64,000 nt of DNA from NCBI GenBank assembly GCA_027676805.1, contig JAQENU010000013.1, positions 1-64,000 on the forward strand, written 5' to 3'. Positions within the stretch are counted from its first letter, which is position 1. Each line of letters begins with the position of its first letter. Under the pieces are notes generated by a model, which did no database searches, was not told where the DNA came from, and saw only the letters and a list, made by a program, of their open reading frames with translations. Shown piece by piece: positions 7,753 to 16,175 of the stretch. The stretch is from Coprobacillaceae bacterium UN01-12pH3A. GTDB lineage: Bacteria > Bacillota_I > Bacilli_A > Erysipelotrichales > Coprobacillaceae. The position numbers and the translations under genes were made by a program.

Positions 7753-9042
7753 ATGTCAACTATTACACGTATAGAAGCAATGGAAGTTATAGATTCTCGT
7801 GGGAATCCCACAATTGAGGTCGTTGTAGAAACGAAGTCAGGAGCAATTGGATGTGCGATCGTTCCTTCAGGTGCCTCTACAGGAAAATTTGAGGCGCATG
7901 AACTACGTGATGAAAATGAAAAACGTTACTTAGGTAAAGGCGTTTTAAAAGCCGTTAAAAATGTTAACGAAACCATCAGTAAACATTTATTAGGAAAAGA
8001 TGTCACCAAACAAAAAGAAATAGATGAAGCTTTAATCGAATTAGACGGAAGCAAAAATAAAGTGAAATTAGGCGCTAATGCCATTCTTGGTGTTTCATTA
8101 GCAGTAAGCAAAGCCGCTGCTAATTACTATTTCATGCCTTATCATCAATATATCGGCGGTATCAACGGATATGTCCTGCCTACACCAATGATGAATATTA
8201 TTAATGGCGGAATGCATGCTGCAAATAGTATTGATTTCCAAGAATTTATGATCGTGCCAACCGGTGCTAAAACGTTCAAGGAAGCATTACGTCAAAGTAT
8301 TGAAGTTTTCCACCACTTAAAAGCTATTCTAAAAAATAAGAACCATGTCACAGCGACTGGGGATGAAGGTGGATTTGCACCTAATCTTTCCAGCAACAAA
8401 GAAGCGATTGAATTAATTGTTGAAGCGATTAAAGCGGCAAACTATGAACCGGGAAAAGACTTCTATATCGCTCTTGATGTTGCCAGCAGTGAATTTTATG
8501 AGGATGGAACTTATCATTTAACAGGTGAACACCGTACTTTAAGCTCTATTGAATTAATTGACTACTACAAGGAATTAATTAAAGATTATCCTATTATTTC
8601 TATTGAAGACGGTTTAGATCAAGAAGACGAAGCAGGATGGAAAGAGTTAACTAAACAATTAGGAGATAAAGTTCAGTTGGTGGGGGATGACCTGTTTGTC
8701 ACTAACCAAGAACGCTTACAGCATGGCATCGATGAACATATCGCCAACTCAATCCTAATTAAACCAAATCAGATCGGTACTTTATCCGAAACAATCGAGA
8801 CGATCATGTTAGCTAAGAAAAACGGCTATACCACTATCATGAGTCATCGTTCTGGAGAAAGTGAAGATACCACAATCGCTTCTTTAGCTGTCGGTTTAAA
8901 CACGATGCAGATTAAAACCGGATCACTTTCACGAAGTGAACGTATCGCTAAATATAACGAGCTGCTTAGAATTGAACATTATTTAGGTGATCGTGCTGTC
9001 TATTTAGGAATGGGCGCATATCAAATAAAATCCAACAAATAA
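7753..9042 (+). CDS. eno: Enolase (phosphopyruvate hydratase)
   Basis: Glycolytic enzyme that interconverts 2-phosphoglycerate and phosphoenolpyruvate. The sequence is full length (429 residues) with the N-terminal signature [13 protein letters not shown], the [15 protein letters not shown] loop, the metal ligands within [21 protein letters not shown] and VGDDLFVTN, and the C-terminal signature [14 protein letters not shown] followed by [13 protein letters not shown]. The ribosome binding site GAGGAGA fits the ATG. It is transcribed alone and ends at its own terminator, separate from pfkA and pyk at 43-45 kb. Confidence 0.98.
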   Translation: MSTITRIEAMEVIDSRGNPTIEVVVETKSGAIGCAIVPSGASTGKFEAHELRDENEKRYLGKGVLKAVKNVNETISKHLLGKDVTKQKEIDEALIELDGSKNKVKLGANAILGVSLAVSKAAANYYFMPYHQYIGGINGYVLPTPMMNIINGGMHAANSIDFQEFMIVPTGAKTFKEALRQSIEVFHHLKAILKNKNHVTATGDEGGFAPNLSSNKEAIELIVEAIKAANYEPGKDFYIALDVASSEFYEDGTYHLTGEHRTLSSIELIDYYKELIKDYPIISIEDGLDQEDEAGWKELTKQLGDKVQLVGDDLFVTNQERLQHGIDEHIANSILIKPNQIGTLSETIETIMLAKKNGYTTIMSHRSGESEDTTIASLAVGLNTMQIKTGSLSRSERIAKYNELLRIEHYLGDRAVYLGMGAYQIKSNK

Positions 9043-9056
9043 GTTGGATTTTTTTT
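9027..9056 (+). terminator. Terminator of enolase
   Basis: Stem AATCCAAC/GTTGGATT (9029-9036 with 9043-9050) is followed by eight T. Confidence 0.85.
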
Positions 9057-9095
9057 CATTTTCGTTATAATTATATCCATAAGGGAGAGAGAACT

Positions 9096-9965
9096 ATGGA
9101 AAAAAGAATTACCGGACATACCGAACTGATGGCACTGATCGCCAAACCTATTCGTCACAGCATTTCGCCTGCACTGCAAAATGCCGGATTTAGAAAATTA
9201 GGACTGGATTATGCGTATCTTGCCTTTGAAATTGATGAAGAAGATCTCGAAAATACTCTATTGGGATTAAAAGCGATGAAAGTACGTGGCTGCAATGTGT
9301 CGATGCCCTATAAAACGGCTGTCATTCCGTACTTAGATCATTTATCACCGGCTGCCAAATTGATTGGGGCAGTTAATACGATCGTCAATGATCAGGGTGT
9401 CTTAACCGGTCACATTACCGATGGAACAGGTTTGATGTCCGCATTAAAAGATGCTGGGGAAGATCCGATTGGAAAAAAAATGGTGATCGTAGGATGCGGT
9501 GGAGCAGCAACAGCTATTGCAATTCAAGCTGCAATGGATGGTGTAAAGGAACTCATTATCTATAATAAAAAAGACCGTTTCTTCCCAAATGCTTTAGAAA
9601 CGGCTAAAAAGATTACGGACAATACTCAGGCAAAAGTAACGGTTAAAGATTTAGATGACTTAGAAGCTTTGAAAGCCGATATGCACAGCAGTCAATATTT
9701 CATAAATGCAACCAATGTCGGAATGGCACCGATGGATGGAATTACTTATATTCCCGACTTGAGCTATTTTAGACCGGAATTATTTGTTGTGGATATCATC
9801 TATAATCCACAAAAAACGAAATTATTAGAAATGGCAGAAGCAGCCGGATGTAAGTTTATGAATGGACTCAATATGCTGTTGTGGCAAGGAGCGGCTTCAT
9901 TCAAGCTGTGGACCCATCAGGATATGCCAATTGATTATGTCAAAGAAGAGATTGGCTTCAAATAA
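9096..9965 (+). CDS. aroE: Shikimate/quinate dehydrogenase, YdiB-type
   Basis: It reduces 3-dehydroshikimate to shikimate, or oxidises quinate/shikimate. The substrate-binding domain includes AKPIRHSISPALQN (as in YdiB), NVSMPYK with the catalytic Lys, and TDGTGLMSAL. The Rossmann fold carries the GCGGAATA loop, and the end LLWQGAASFKLWT closely follows E. coli YdiB rather than AroE. YdiB uses NAD or NADP and acts on quinate as well. At 289 residues it is full length. No other shikimate pathway gene is nearby, so a catabolic or auxiliary role is possible. The start is supported by AAGGGAGAG. Confidence 0.9.
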   Translation: MEKRITGHTELMALIAKPIRHSISPALQNAGFRKLGLDYAYLAFEIDEEDLENTLLGLKAMKVRGCNVSMPYKTAVIPYLDHLSPAAKLIGAVNTIVNDQGVLTGHITDGTGLMSALKDAGEDPIGKKMVIVGCGGAATAIAIQAAMDGVKELIIYNKKDRFFPNALETAKKITDNTQAKVTVKDLDDLEALKADMHSSQYFINATNVGMAPMDGITYIPDLSYFRPELFVVDIIYNPQKTKLLEMAEAAGCKFMNGLNMLLWQGAASFKLWTHQDMPIDYVKEEIGFK

Positions 9966-10003
9966 AAAAACACGCTCACCAATTTGAGGGGAGTGTGTTT
10001 TTT
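9966..10003. terminator. Bidirectional terminator between aroE and HU
   Basis: The stem AACACGCTC.../...GAGTGTGTT (about 9969-9977 with 9991-10000, one G-U pair) is flanked by A and T runs, so it can stop both converging genes. Confidence 0.8.
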
Positions 10004-10005
10004 AA

Positions 10006-10296
10006 TTATTTATTATTTACTGCGTCTTTTAATGCTTTAGAAGATTTAAATTTTACAGAGTTGCTAGCTGCAAACGTCATTTTTTGTTTAGTTAAAGGGT
10101 TGATTCCTTCTCTTGCTTCACGGTGAGCTAATTCAAATTTACCAAAACCATAGATATCTACAGTTCCTTTTTCTTCTAAAGTTGTTTTAATTTCATCAAA
10201 TACCGCATTCACGATAGCTTCTGATTGTTTTTTGTTTAATTCGCATTTTTCTGCAATTTTTTCAGCTAGTGCTTTTTTGTTTAAAACATTACTCAT
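10006..10296 (-). CDS. hup: HU family DNA-binding protein
   Basis: A 96-residue histone-like protein that bends DNA and organises the nucleoid. It starts MSNVLNKKALAEKIAEK and shows the HU/IHF signature GFGKFELAHREAREGINP with the beta-arm RxxRxGxNP proline that intercalates into DNA. The ATG at 10296 is preceded by AGGAGG; the longer frame upstream is non-coding leader. It is a single gene with an extended -10 promoter just upstream. Confidence 0.97.
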   Translation of the reverse strand: MSNVLNKKALAEKIAEKCELNKKQSEAIVNAVFDEIKTTLEEKGTVDIYGFGKFELAHREAREGINPLTKQKMTFAASNSVKFKSSKALKDAVNNK

Positions 10297-10332
10297 TATT
10301 AAATTTCCTCCTTGTAAAATATTTACAAAAAC

Positions 10333-10341
10333 AGTATACCA
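10333..10341 (-). promoter_or_regulatory. Extended -10 promoter of HU gene
   Basis: On the minus strand TGGTATACT forms an extended -10 element about 37 bases upstream of the HU start codon. No strong -35 is visible. Confidence 0.5.
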
Positions 10342-10451
10342 CAATTCATTAATAAATGTCTTTGTATAATAAAAAATTTGATATTTCTTGCTCTATTTTT
10401 ACTGATTTATTAGGTTTCTTACAGTTTCCCCATAAAAAGCACGAAATCTCC

Positions 10452-11003
10452 TTATTTTTCGCGTTTCTTTTCGATTCCTATGATGTAGGGACAGTCTGTT
10501 TTATTCTCCATTTTAAAAGTAAAGCACTCATAATAATAGGTATCCAATGATTGAATATACGAGGAGAAATAGCGGCTTTCCAATGTTCCTTGCTCATGTC
10601 CCGGATACAACACTAAAATCAATATTCCTTTTCTTTCAAGGAGCTTTAAAGCTTTTTCTACTGCTTCCTGACTTGTGTTTAAAAGGGTAGTCACTTCTTT
10701 ATTGCTTCTAGGCAGATACCCAAAATTAAATATCCCTGCTTTAAACCTTGATATATATCGATCAGCGTGTTCATGTCCATCTAAAATCAATTCAACATTT
10801 TTAATCCCATCCTGAGATAGTTTAGCCTTGGTATTCTTTAATGCCTCCTCTAAAACATCAAAGGCATAGACTTTCCCATGGGGTGTAAGTTTAGCTAAAA
10901 AGAGCGTATCAAAACCATTCCCCATCGTAAAATCAACGGCAATATCTCCGTCTTTTAGATATTCTTTCATAAACAGCTGTGCATAATCGACAATCCTTTT
11001 CAT
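10452..11003 (-). CDS. mnmM: tRNA 5-aminomethyl-2-thiouridine methyltransferase MnmM (YtqB)
   Basis: A 183-residue class I SAM-dependent methyltransferase. The SAM-binding motif VDFTMGNGFDTLFLA, the acidic motif VYAFDVLEEAL and the family-specific FNFGYLPRSNKEVTT match Bacillus YtqB. YtqB/MnmM methylates nm5s2U34 of tRNA to mnm5s2U in organisms lacking the bifunctional MnmC. The start is supported by AGGGGG six bases upstream. The gene stands alone between HU and the radical SAM gene. An older annotation as an rRNA methylase is common but outdated. Confidence 0.88.
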   Translation of the reverse strand: MKRIVDYAQLFMKEYLKDGDIAVDFTMGNGFDTLFLAKLTPHGKVYAFDVLEEALKNTKAKLSQDGIKNVELILDGHEHADRYISRFKAGIFNFGYLPRSNKEVTTLLNTSQEAVEKALKLLERKGILILVLYPGHEQGTLESRYFSSYIQSLDTYYYECFTFKMENKTDCPYIIGIEKKREK

Positions 11004-11115
11004 TATGATCCCCCTATTTGATCATAATCCTTTTTTTATCTCCTGTAAAGAATCTCAAAAAAGATTGAGACCTAATAAATTTCAGCGTAAAATATAAGCA
11101 TAGGAGGGATGAATA

Positions 11116-11760
11116 ATGACCATTTTATACACTTTATATCATAATAGTTATATCGATATTCAGCATATCCAGCATAAAAAAGATATTCGTTTTTATGTCA
11201 ATCTCACGAACCGTTGTCCCTGTGCATGCACCTTCTGTTTAAGACAAACAAAGGAAATGATGAAAGATAACTCCCTTTGGCTGGCAAAAGAACCAACTGT
11301 TAAAGAAGTGATAAAGGAGCTGTCAAAGTATGATCTTACCTTATTTAAAGAATGTGTCTTCTGTGGGTTTGGGGAACCCACTGAACGTTTGGATGATCTG
11401 CTGGACATCGCCGCTTACCTCAAACAAGCCTGTCCGCAATTACCTATCCGAATTAATACAAATGGATTAGCAAATCTGATGTATGAAACGGATATTACGC
11501 CTCGTTTAAAGGGATTGATTGATACTGTCTCCATCAGCTTGAATGCTCCGACGGCTAAAGAATATTTTGAACTCACCCGCAGTCGCTTTGGCATCCCATC
11601 TTTTGAAGGAATGCTGGACTTTGCGGTAAAATGCAAACGCTATGTCCCCCACGTTATAGTGACTGTGGTTGATATTATCGGCGAAGAAAAGATCAGCCAA
11701 TGTCAGAGTATTGCGGATCGTCTTGGTCTTTATTTAAGAGTTCGTCCATTTGAAGAATAA
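11116..11760 (+). CDS. TatD-associated radical SAM protein
   Basis: A 214-residue radical SAM enzyme of the family usually found beside tatD. The 4Fe-4S/SAM motif is CPCACTFC (Cys34, 38 and 41 in CX3CX2C, with an extra Cys36), followed by FCGFGEPTERLDDL and the strand RINTNGLANL. The characteristic ending LRVRPFEE closes the protein. AGGAGG lies eight bases upstream of the ATG. The reaction is unknown for the family. The usual partner TatD nuclease is not in the neighbourhood. Confidence 0.85.
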   Translation: MTILYTLYHNSYIDIQHIQHKKDIRFYVNLTNRCPCACTFCLRQTKEMMKDNSLWLAKEPTVKEVIKELSKYDLTLFKECVFCGFGEPTERLDDLLDIAAYLKQACPQLPIRINTNGLANLMYETDITPRLKGLIDTVSISLNAPTAKEYFELTRSRFGIPSFEGMLDFAVKCKRYVPHVIVTVVDIIGEEKISQCQSIADRLGLYLRVRPFEE

Positions 11761-11844
11761 ATCAAAAGATTTTCAAAATTTGCACATTTCATATGACTTT
11801 TTATAAGCTATGCTAAAATGATACTGTCATAAAGGAGAGTTTTT

Positions 11845-12657
11845 ATGAGAATAGCATTCTATCAATTAGTCTTATTTATCAACACCGCAACACAGCATGA
11901 TGTTTATTACGATGCCGCTAAGGTTATCCTAAAAAACATTCGTCAGATTCCTCACTGTTCGATCACAGATGTTGCAGAAATGTGTTATGTTTCACCGGCA
12001 ACGATCAGTCGTTTATGCCGCAAGCTGAACTTTGAATCTTTCATCGATTTTAAAACAACGGTTTGTCTTTCCATCGAACAATTTAATAATGTATATGAAA
12101 ATATCTACTTTCCAAATTCAAAAAGTTTAACGACCACTTTAAATAATGGCAAAGAGATTTTAAAAGCACACCATGATAGTGTCATTCATACGATTGACCG
12201 CGTTTATGACACGATTGATGCTCACCAAATCAACCAATTAGTGGATTTGATTCATGATTCACGTCGGATTATTTTTCTGGGTTATTATTATTCCCAAAAT
12301 ACAACTATGCAGCTGCAGATTGAATTAGCTTATTTAGGAAAAGAGTGCTTCGGTTTGTTTGATGAAAAAGGACAGCTCGAGATTCTGCAGGAAGCAACAG
12401 AGGATGATTTGGTTATCTTAAGTTCAATGACGGGTAAATTCATCCAGCAAAGCAGTGAAGTTATTCGCTTATTTAAAAACACTAAAGCACATAAGGTGAT
12501 TATTACTCAAAATGTAGAAGAAACCTTTAAGGATCAATACGATCTTTTCATCAATCTCGGAGGTCCGAAAGATTCCCTGATTTCAAAATTCTCCTTAACT
12601 TATTTATTTGAAATCATTGAAATGTTTTATCATATTAAATATACACAAACACATTAA
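11845..12657 (+). CDS. MurR/RpiR-family transcriptional regulator, copy 1
   Basis: The 270-residue protein has an N-terminal RpiR helix-turn-helix domain (residues 1-77, with SITDVAEMCYVSPATISRLCRKLNFESFIDF) and a C-terminal SIS sugar-phosphate-binding domain (about 128-260, with RRIIFLGYYYSQNTTMQLQ). Such regulators usually sense a phosphosugar and control its catabolic operon. No sugar operon adjoins it, so its targets are elsewhere. It is monocistronic, with an AAGGAG ribosome binding site and a strong terminator. Confidence 0.88.
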   Translation: MRIAFYQLVLFINTATQHDVYYDAAKVILKNIRQIPHCSITDVAEMCYVSPATISRLCRKLNFESFIDFKTTVCLSIEQFNNVYENIYFPNSKSLTTTLNNGKEILKAHHDSVIHTIDRVYDTIDAHQINQLVDLIHDSRRIIFLGYYYSQNTTMQLQIELAYLGKECFGLFDEKGQLEILQEATEDDLVILSSMTGKFIQQSSEVIRLFKNTKAHKVIITQNVEETFKDQYDLFINLGGPKDSLISKFSLTYLFEIIEMFYHIKYTQTH

Positions 12658-12682
12658 AACGAGGGAATTTCCTCGTTTTTTA
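12656..12682 (+). terminator. Terminator of first RpiR gene
   Basis: Stem AACGAGG/CCTCGTT (12658-12664 with 12671-12677) is followed by a T run. Confidence 0.85.
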
Positions 12683-12750
12683 ATTATAATTTATCCTCCT
12701 GCCATCATTTGTTGTCATTCTTGCATTGCTCCTGCAACAGCAAGATCATA

Positions 12751-12777
12751 CAAAAAGAACATGAAAATTCATGTTCT
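12751..12777 (-). terminator. Terminator of the DUF2461 gene
   Basis: The inverted repeat AGAACATGA/TCATGTTCT (12756-12777) is followed on the minus strand by five T, just after the stop codon of the gene ending at 12785. Confidence 0.75.
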
Positions 12778-12784
12778 CATACAA

Positions 12785-13468
12785 TTAGCGTTCCGGCATC
12801 GTAAACTCTTTCAAAGCAGTGTTCAGATATGTATTAAAGGGTACCATTGCTTTAAAAACTTCAACTGCTTCATTGATAAAACGCTCACTGTCTAACATCT
12901 CAATATCCTCTACAGGATATTCTAAATACCAGCACTTATTTTTTAAATACTCTGCCACCGGGCTTTCTTTATCATAGCCTTTAGGCACATTTTTAAGCTG
13001 TGTTCCCATCACGGTAAAGTGTTTTTGAAAAGATTCTTCTCCAATCACTTTTAAGAAGGCTTCGCTATTTGATGATAAATAATCGCGCATCAGCATCGTT
13101 GCCTGAGTAAACATATCAGCAAACAGACCGCCCCCTAAAAAAGTACGATCCTGCGGCTGCAAATAAATAAAATAGCCAACCGGAATCGGCAATTTCCCTT
13201 TAGCAGAGATATGAGCGCGGAATACGGGATTATATGGGGATTTATCATGACTGAAACGAGTATCCCTCACCATTTTAAAGGTCAGATCCTTCGGCTGAAA
13301 AGGCAGTACTGAATCATCGAACTCACCGATTCTTAAAATCAGCTCTTGAATCAGGGCTTCAAATTCTTTTTCTGCTTCCAAGCGTTCTTTTTTATGGGCA
13401 TGATACCATTCTTTATTATTGTTTTGTTCAAGCTCCGTTAAAAAGCTTAGTATTTTCTGCATATCCAC
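12785..13468 (-). CDS. DUF2461 domain-containing protein
   Basis: A 227-residue cytosolic protein of the DUF2461 (TIGR02453) family, of unknown biochemical function. Family signatures are NNNKEWYHAHKKE near the start, FKMVRDTRFSHDKSPYNPVFRAHIS in the middle and GYFIYLQP with GGGLF further on. The start is a GTG ten bases after AGGAGG; an in-frame ATG two codons later is possible but more distant from the site. It lies 14 bases after the ECF sigma factor gene, so the two are co-transcribed. Confidence 0.85.
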   Translation of the reverse strand: MDMQKILSFLTELEQNNNKEWYHAHKKERLEAEKEFEALIQELILRIGEFDDSVLPFQPKDLTFKMVRDTRFSHDKSPYNPVFRAHISAKGKLPIPVGYFIYLQPQDRTFLGGGLFADMFTQATMLMRDYLSSNSEAFLKVIGEESFQKHFTVMGTQLKNVPKGYDKESPVAEYLKNKCWYLEYPVEDIEMLDSERFINEAVEVFKAMVPFNTYLNTALKEFTMPER

Positions 13469-13482
13469 TTTATTATTTCCTC

Positions 13483-14319
13483 CTAATAGTGTTGAACTTC
13501 TTTTAGTTGCTTTGACTCCAAAAGCAGCTCTAAAAAACGTTTGACTTCAAGTGATGAGCGATATTTTGGCAATTCCTCAAACACTGTAGAAAGCTCATCG
13601 ATTTCTTCCATTGATTCCATACAGCTGACTAAAACGGCATGATCTAATTGTTTTAAGGTCTTAAATTCCAGTTTTTCAGGATGTAAGCGATGCTGCTTTA
13701 TCGCATAGCTAACTCTTTTTTCACAATTACAATATCCGCCTGACAACCCGCAATGCTCACTCAAGAACGCCGCCATTTTCCTTCGTGCTCTTGATAATTT
13801 CTGACGATAGTTGGCAGGGGTCATTCCTAAAATCTCGCCTGCCATTTTACTGTCAACCCCGAACATCGTTCCCAGTATAAAGATACAGCGTGTCGGTGCA
13901 TCTAAGCATTGAAGCATGACATTCGTACAAGACATCTTTAATTCTTCTGCCAGCACTTTCTTATCGACCCCCATGAATAATTCTTCATTAGAATCCATAA
14001 ATCCCGCTCTGATGTCATTAGCGTAAAAATCAAAATCCAAAGGATGCTGTGCAAACATCGATTTTTTATAGTCGATGAGATAATTCGTTGCCACGCGATA
14101 CACCCAAGTTTTGAACTGACTCTCTTGCCTGAATGTGCTTAAACTTGTCATAATTTTAACTAAAATATCCTGTGTAGCATCCTCCGCATCAGCAACAGTT
14201 CCCAGCATTCTCAGTGAAAGATTGAAAACAAAATCTCTTATATCGGTTAAAATATATTCCAATGCTTCACGATCTCCTTCAATAGCTTTTGCTACCCATT
14301 TTTCCATGTTGTTGTCCAT
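13483..14319 (-). CDS. ECF-type sigma factor with C-terminal extension
   Basis: The 278-residue protein contains region sigma-2 (about 20-95, with DAEDATQDILVKIMTSL and FKTWVYRVATNYLIDYKK) and region sigma-4 (about 125-190, with FGVDSKMAGEILGMTPANYRQKLSRARRKM). A C-terminal extension of about 85 residues begins with a cysteine cluster (CGLSGGYCNC, residues near 193-202) that could bind metal or sense redox. No anti-sigma gene follows, which fits control by the protein's own extension. A promoter of ECF type lies directly upstream, suggesting autoregulation. It is co-transcribed with the DUF2461 gene. Confidence 0.88.
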   Translation of the reverse strand: MDNNMEKWVAKAIEGDREALEYILTDIRDFVFNLSLRMLGTVADAEDATQDILVKIMTSLSTFRQESQFKTWVYRVATNYLIDYKKSMFAQHPLDFDFYANDIRAGFMDSNEELFMGVDKKVLAEELKMSCTNVMLQCLDAPTRCIFILGTMFGVDSKMAGEILGMTPANYRQKLSRARRKMAAFLSEHCGLSGGYCNCEKRVSYAIKQHRLHPEKLEFKTLKQLDHAVLVSCMESMEEIDELSTVFEELPKYRSSLEVKRFLELLLESKQLKEVQHY

Positions 14320-14342
14320 TATTTTTCTCCTTTCAACTATTA

Positions 14343-14368
14343 GACGATAAAACCACTGTTTTGTGACA
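14343..14368 (-). promoter_or_regulatory. Candidate ECF-dependent promoter of the ECF sigma gene
   Basis: On the minus strand TGTCACA (14368-14362) is followed after 15 bases by CGTC (14346-14343). This resembles the TGTCACA-N16-CGTC element known for ECF41 sigma factors. The predicted start site would leave a leader of about 17 bases before the ATG at 14319, enough for the AAGGAG site. A second CAGTGTCAC lies upstream at the end of the HD gene but lacks a matching -10. Confidence 0.55.
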
Positions 14369-14376
14369 CTGAAATT

Positions 14377-14403
14377 GAAAAAAACGATAAAATAATTTTA
14401 CCG
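14377..14403 (-). terminator. Terminator of the HD-domain gene
   Basis: On the minus strand CGGTAAAA/TTTTATCG form a stem with a three-base loop followed by seven T. It separates the HD gene from the ECF promoter. Confidence 0.75.
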
Positions 14404-14406
14404 TTC

Positions 14407-15186
14407 CTATTTCGTGACACTGCGCCAAACAATATAGCGATTGCAATGCTTTTTAATGAGTTCCATCTTTTTCTTTGTATAGTCCAGTTGATAGTCAATG
14501 CGATCAATATTTTTAGATATATAATCCATCTCAATCAAACATTTAAAGCTGCTTCGAAAATTCAAATCAAAAATAAAGGCAATCCATGAAGCCCACATAT
14601 CAATATTTGTTTTTCTTTCCTCTGCTACGATGGGCTGATTGCACAAAATCTGATCATAAATCCGATCCGTTATTTTTTGCTGGGACAGTTCTTCCATGCT
14701 GATATCAAACATTGTTTCAATATCTTCTGTATTTTTCACTCTGAAATTATCCAGCTTATCGGCGTCTCGAAGCAATTTTATATGCAGATTTTCTCTTTTG
14801 TTTCCCTGCTCCTCAATTTTATATAATGAATGCTGCTCGACTGCCTTTTTTATGATTTCATCATATTGGTTATCTTCAATAAAATCACGAATATGTTCTT
14901 CTTTAAACAGATAGTCACCGGCTAGTTTTGCATGAGATACATTATTATCATTAAAACTGCTGAATTGTCGGATTTGTTCAAATCGGCCAATATCATGAAG
15001 CAATGCGATGAGCTTAGCTAGCTGAATGTCTTCTTCTCCTAGTTTTTCATCTTCGGCAATTCTTTGGGCATAAGCGACCACGCCATAAGTATGAATCCAT
15101 TTCAGTCGAATTTTATTATCACTTAGATCATATTGAGCGACATACTTTTCAAATGCCGCTTTCGCACTTTCGTAATCAATCATCAT
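14407..15186 (-). CDS. HD-domain metal-dependent phosphohydrolase
   Basis: A 259-residue cytosolic protein of the HD superfamily. The metal ligands are visible in order: His in KWIHTYGVVAYA (near 32), the HD pair in LIALLHDIGRFEQ (near 65), His in VEQHSLYK and Asp in LLRDADKLDNF. The substrate is unknown; such stand-alone HD proteins are often nucleotidases or (p)ppGpp/cyclic-nucleotide hydrolases. The start is the first of two adjacent ATGs. It ends at its own terminator. Confidence 0.85.
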   Translation of the reverse strand: MMIDYESAKAAFEKYVAQYDLSDNKIRLKWIHTYGVVAYAQRIAEDEKLGEEDIQLAKLIALLHDIGRFEQIRQFSSFNDNNVSHAKLAGDYLFKEEHIRDFIEDNQYDEIIKKAVEQHSLYKIEEQGNKRENLHIKLLRDADKLDNFRVKNTEDIETMFDISMEELSQQKITDRIYDQILCNQPIVAEERKTNIDMWASWIAFIFDLNFRSSFKCLIEMDYISKNIDRIDYQLDYTKKKMELIKKHCNRYIVWRSVTK

Positions 15187-15309
15187 TTTTCCCTCACTTT
15201 AGACATATTTTATCATACCTCTGCACTTTTGACAAACAGATCGTAAGCGCTGTCACTGTATTTTACTTTTAGTGAGGGGTTTGGTACAATCTTATTAGAG
15301 GTGATTAAA

Positions 15310-16065
15310 ATGGATAAACGCTGTACTCCCGTTTATTTTAAACTCGTTGATTTTTTAGCAGATTGTCGTCATCATGACGCCAACTATGATATCGCTAAGA
15401 CACTTATTGAACTGATCCATGATTTCCCTGATATCTATATTGAACAGGTAGCTTCGAGGGCCCATACCAGTGTATCTACGGTGACTAAATTCTGTAAACG
15501 TCTGGGCTATCCTAGCTTCAAATCTTTAAAGGAGGATATCCTCCCCTATATCGATCAGTCAACAGATATCCAAACGACTATCGATTCTTTTATCGAAAAA
15601 GATCATCGTCTAACTCAAGACTTTTTTAAATGGATCGATTTTGCTGATCTCACTAAGAAATTAAAGCAGATTATCTCACATCAGCCGATTGTTATTTTAA
15701 ATTCCAGTTACAGTGATCCGGCCAGCAATCATCTGCGTTCCATTTTTGAGGTGCACCATCTTTCTACCTATCTTTTAAATCGGGATGTTGATGATTCGAT
15801 CCTATTTGACCTTATTAAACAGCAAGGGGTTGTCCTGATTATCTCCTTAACCGGCCGCTGGCTTACTCAGCATCAAGAAACTTTAAAGCAGCTGCAAAAG
15901 AATCATATCGCTTATTATATCATCAGTGCCGATACCTCTATTGATCCAAAGCATCTCATCGCATTACCGAATGTCTCCTCTTTATTTCATTCTTACTATC
16001 ATTCCAGCCGTTATTTGAATCTGTTAACAATCACTATTGAAATTGCCCTAAATCATTTGGATTAA
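15310..16065 (+). CDS. MurR/RpiR-family transcriptional regulator, copy 2
   Basis: A 251-residue regulator with the same order of domains as the protein at 11.8 kb: helix-turn-helix (residues 1-77, with SVSTVTKFCKRLGYPSFKSLKED) and a divergent SIS-like C-terminal half containing VVLIISLTGRW. The ATG at 15310 is preceded by AGAGGTG; the upstream GTG at 15301 overlaps that site. No sugar-metabolism gene adjoins it, so the effector and regulon are unknown. Confidence 0.82.
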   Translation: MDKRCTPVYFKLVDFLADCRHHDANYDIAKTLIELIHDFPDIYIEQVASRAHTSVSTVTKFCKRLGYPSFKSLKEDILPYIDQSTDIQTTIDSFIEKDHRLTQDFFKWIDFADLTKKLKQIISHQPIVILNSSYSDPASNHLRSIFEVHHLSTYLLNRDVDDSILFDLIKQQGVVLIISLTGRWLTQHQETLKQLQKNHIAYYIISADTSIDPKHLIALPNVSSLFHSYYHSSRYLNLLTITIEIALNHLD

Positions 16066-16110
16066 ATAAATTTAAATGAAACAAATTTATCGATTATGAC
16101 CAATATACAT

Positions 16111-16139
16111 TTTGCATTATCTACGGTTTTATGTATAAT
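16111..16139 (+). promoter_or_regulatory. Promoter of the ABC-F gene
   Basis: TTTGCA (16111-16116), a 17-base spacer and TATAAT (16134-16139) form a plausible sigma-A promoter 37 bases before the start codon. Confidence 0.5.
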
Positions 16140-16175
16140 AGTAATATTGAAAACAAAGAGAATTGAGGATAAATA

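Noticed and set aside
12683..12750. Short minus-strand frame reading YDLAVAGAMQE-stop-QQMMAGG between two terminators
   Set aside because: It looks like the C-terminal end of a protein, but it is only about 20 codons, interrupted by TGA, has no start or ribosome site and lies between terminators. Too short to call a pseudogene.
14405..14425. Second CAGTGTCAC sequence at the end of the HD gene as another ECF promoter
   Set aside because: No CGTC-like -10 occurs at the required 15-16 base spacing, and it lies before a terminator.
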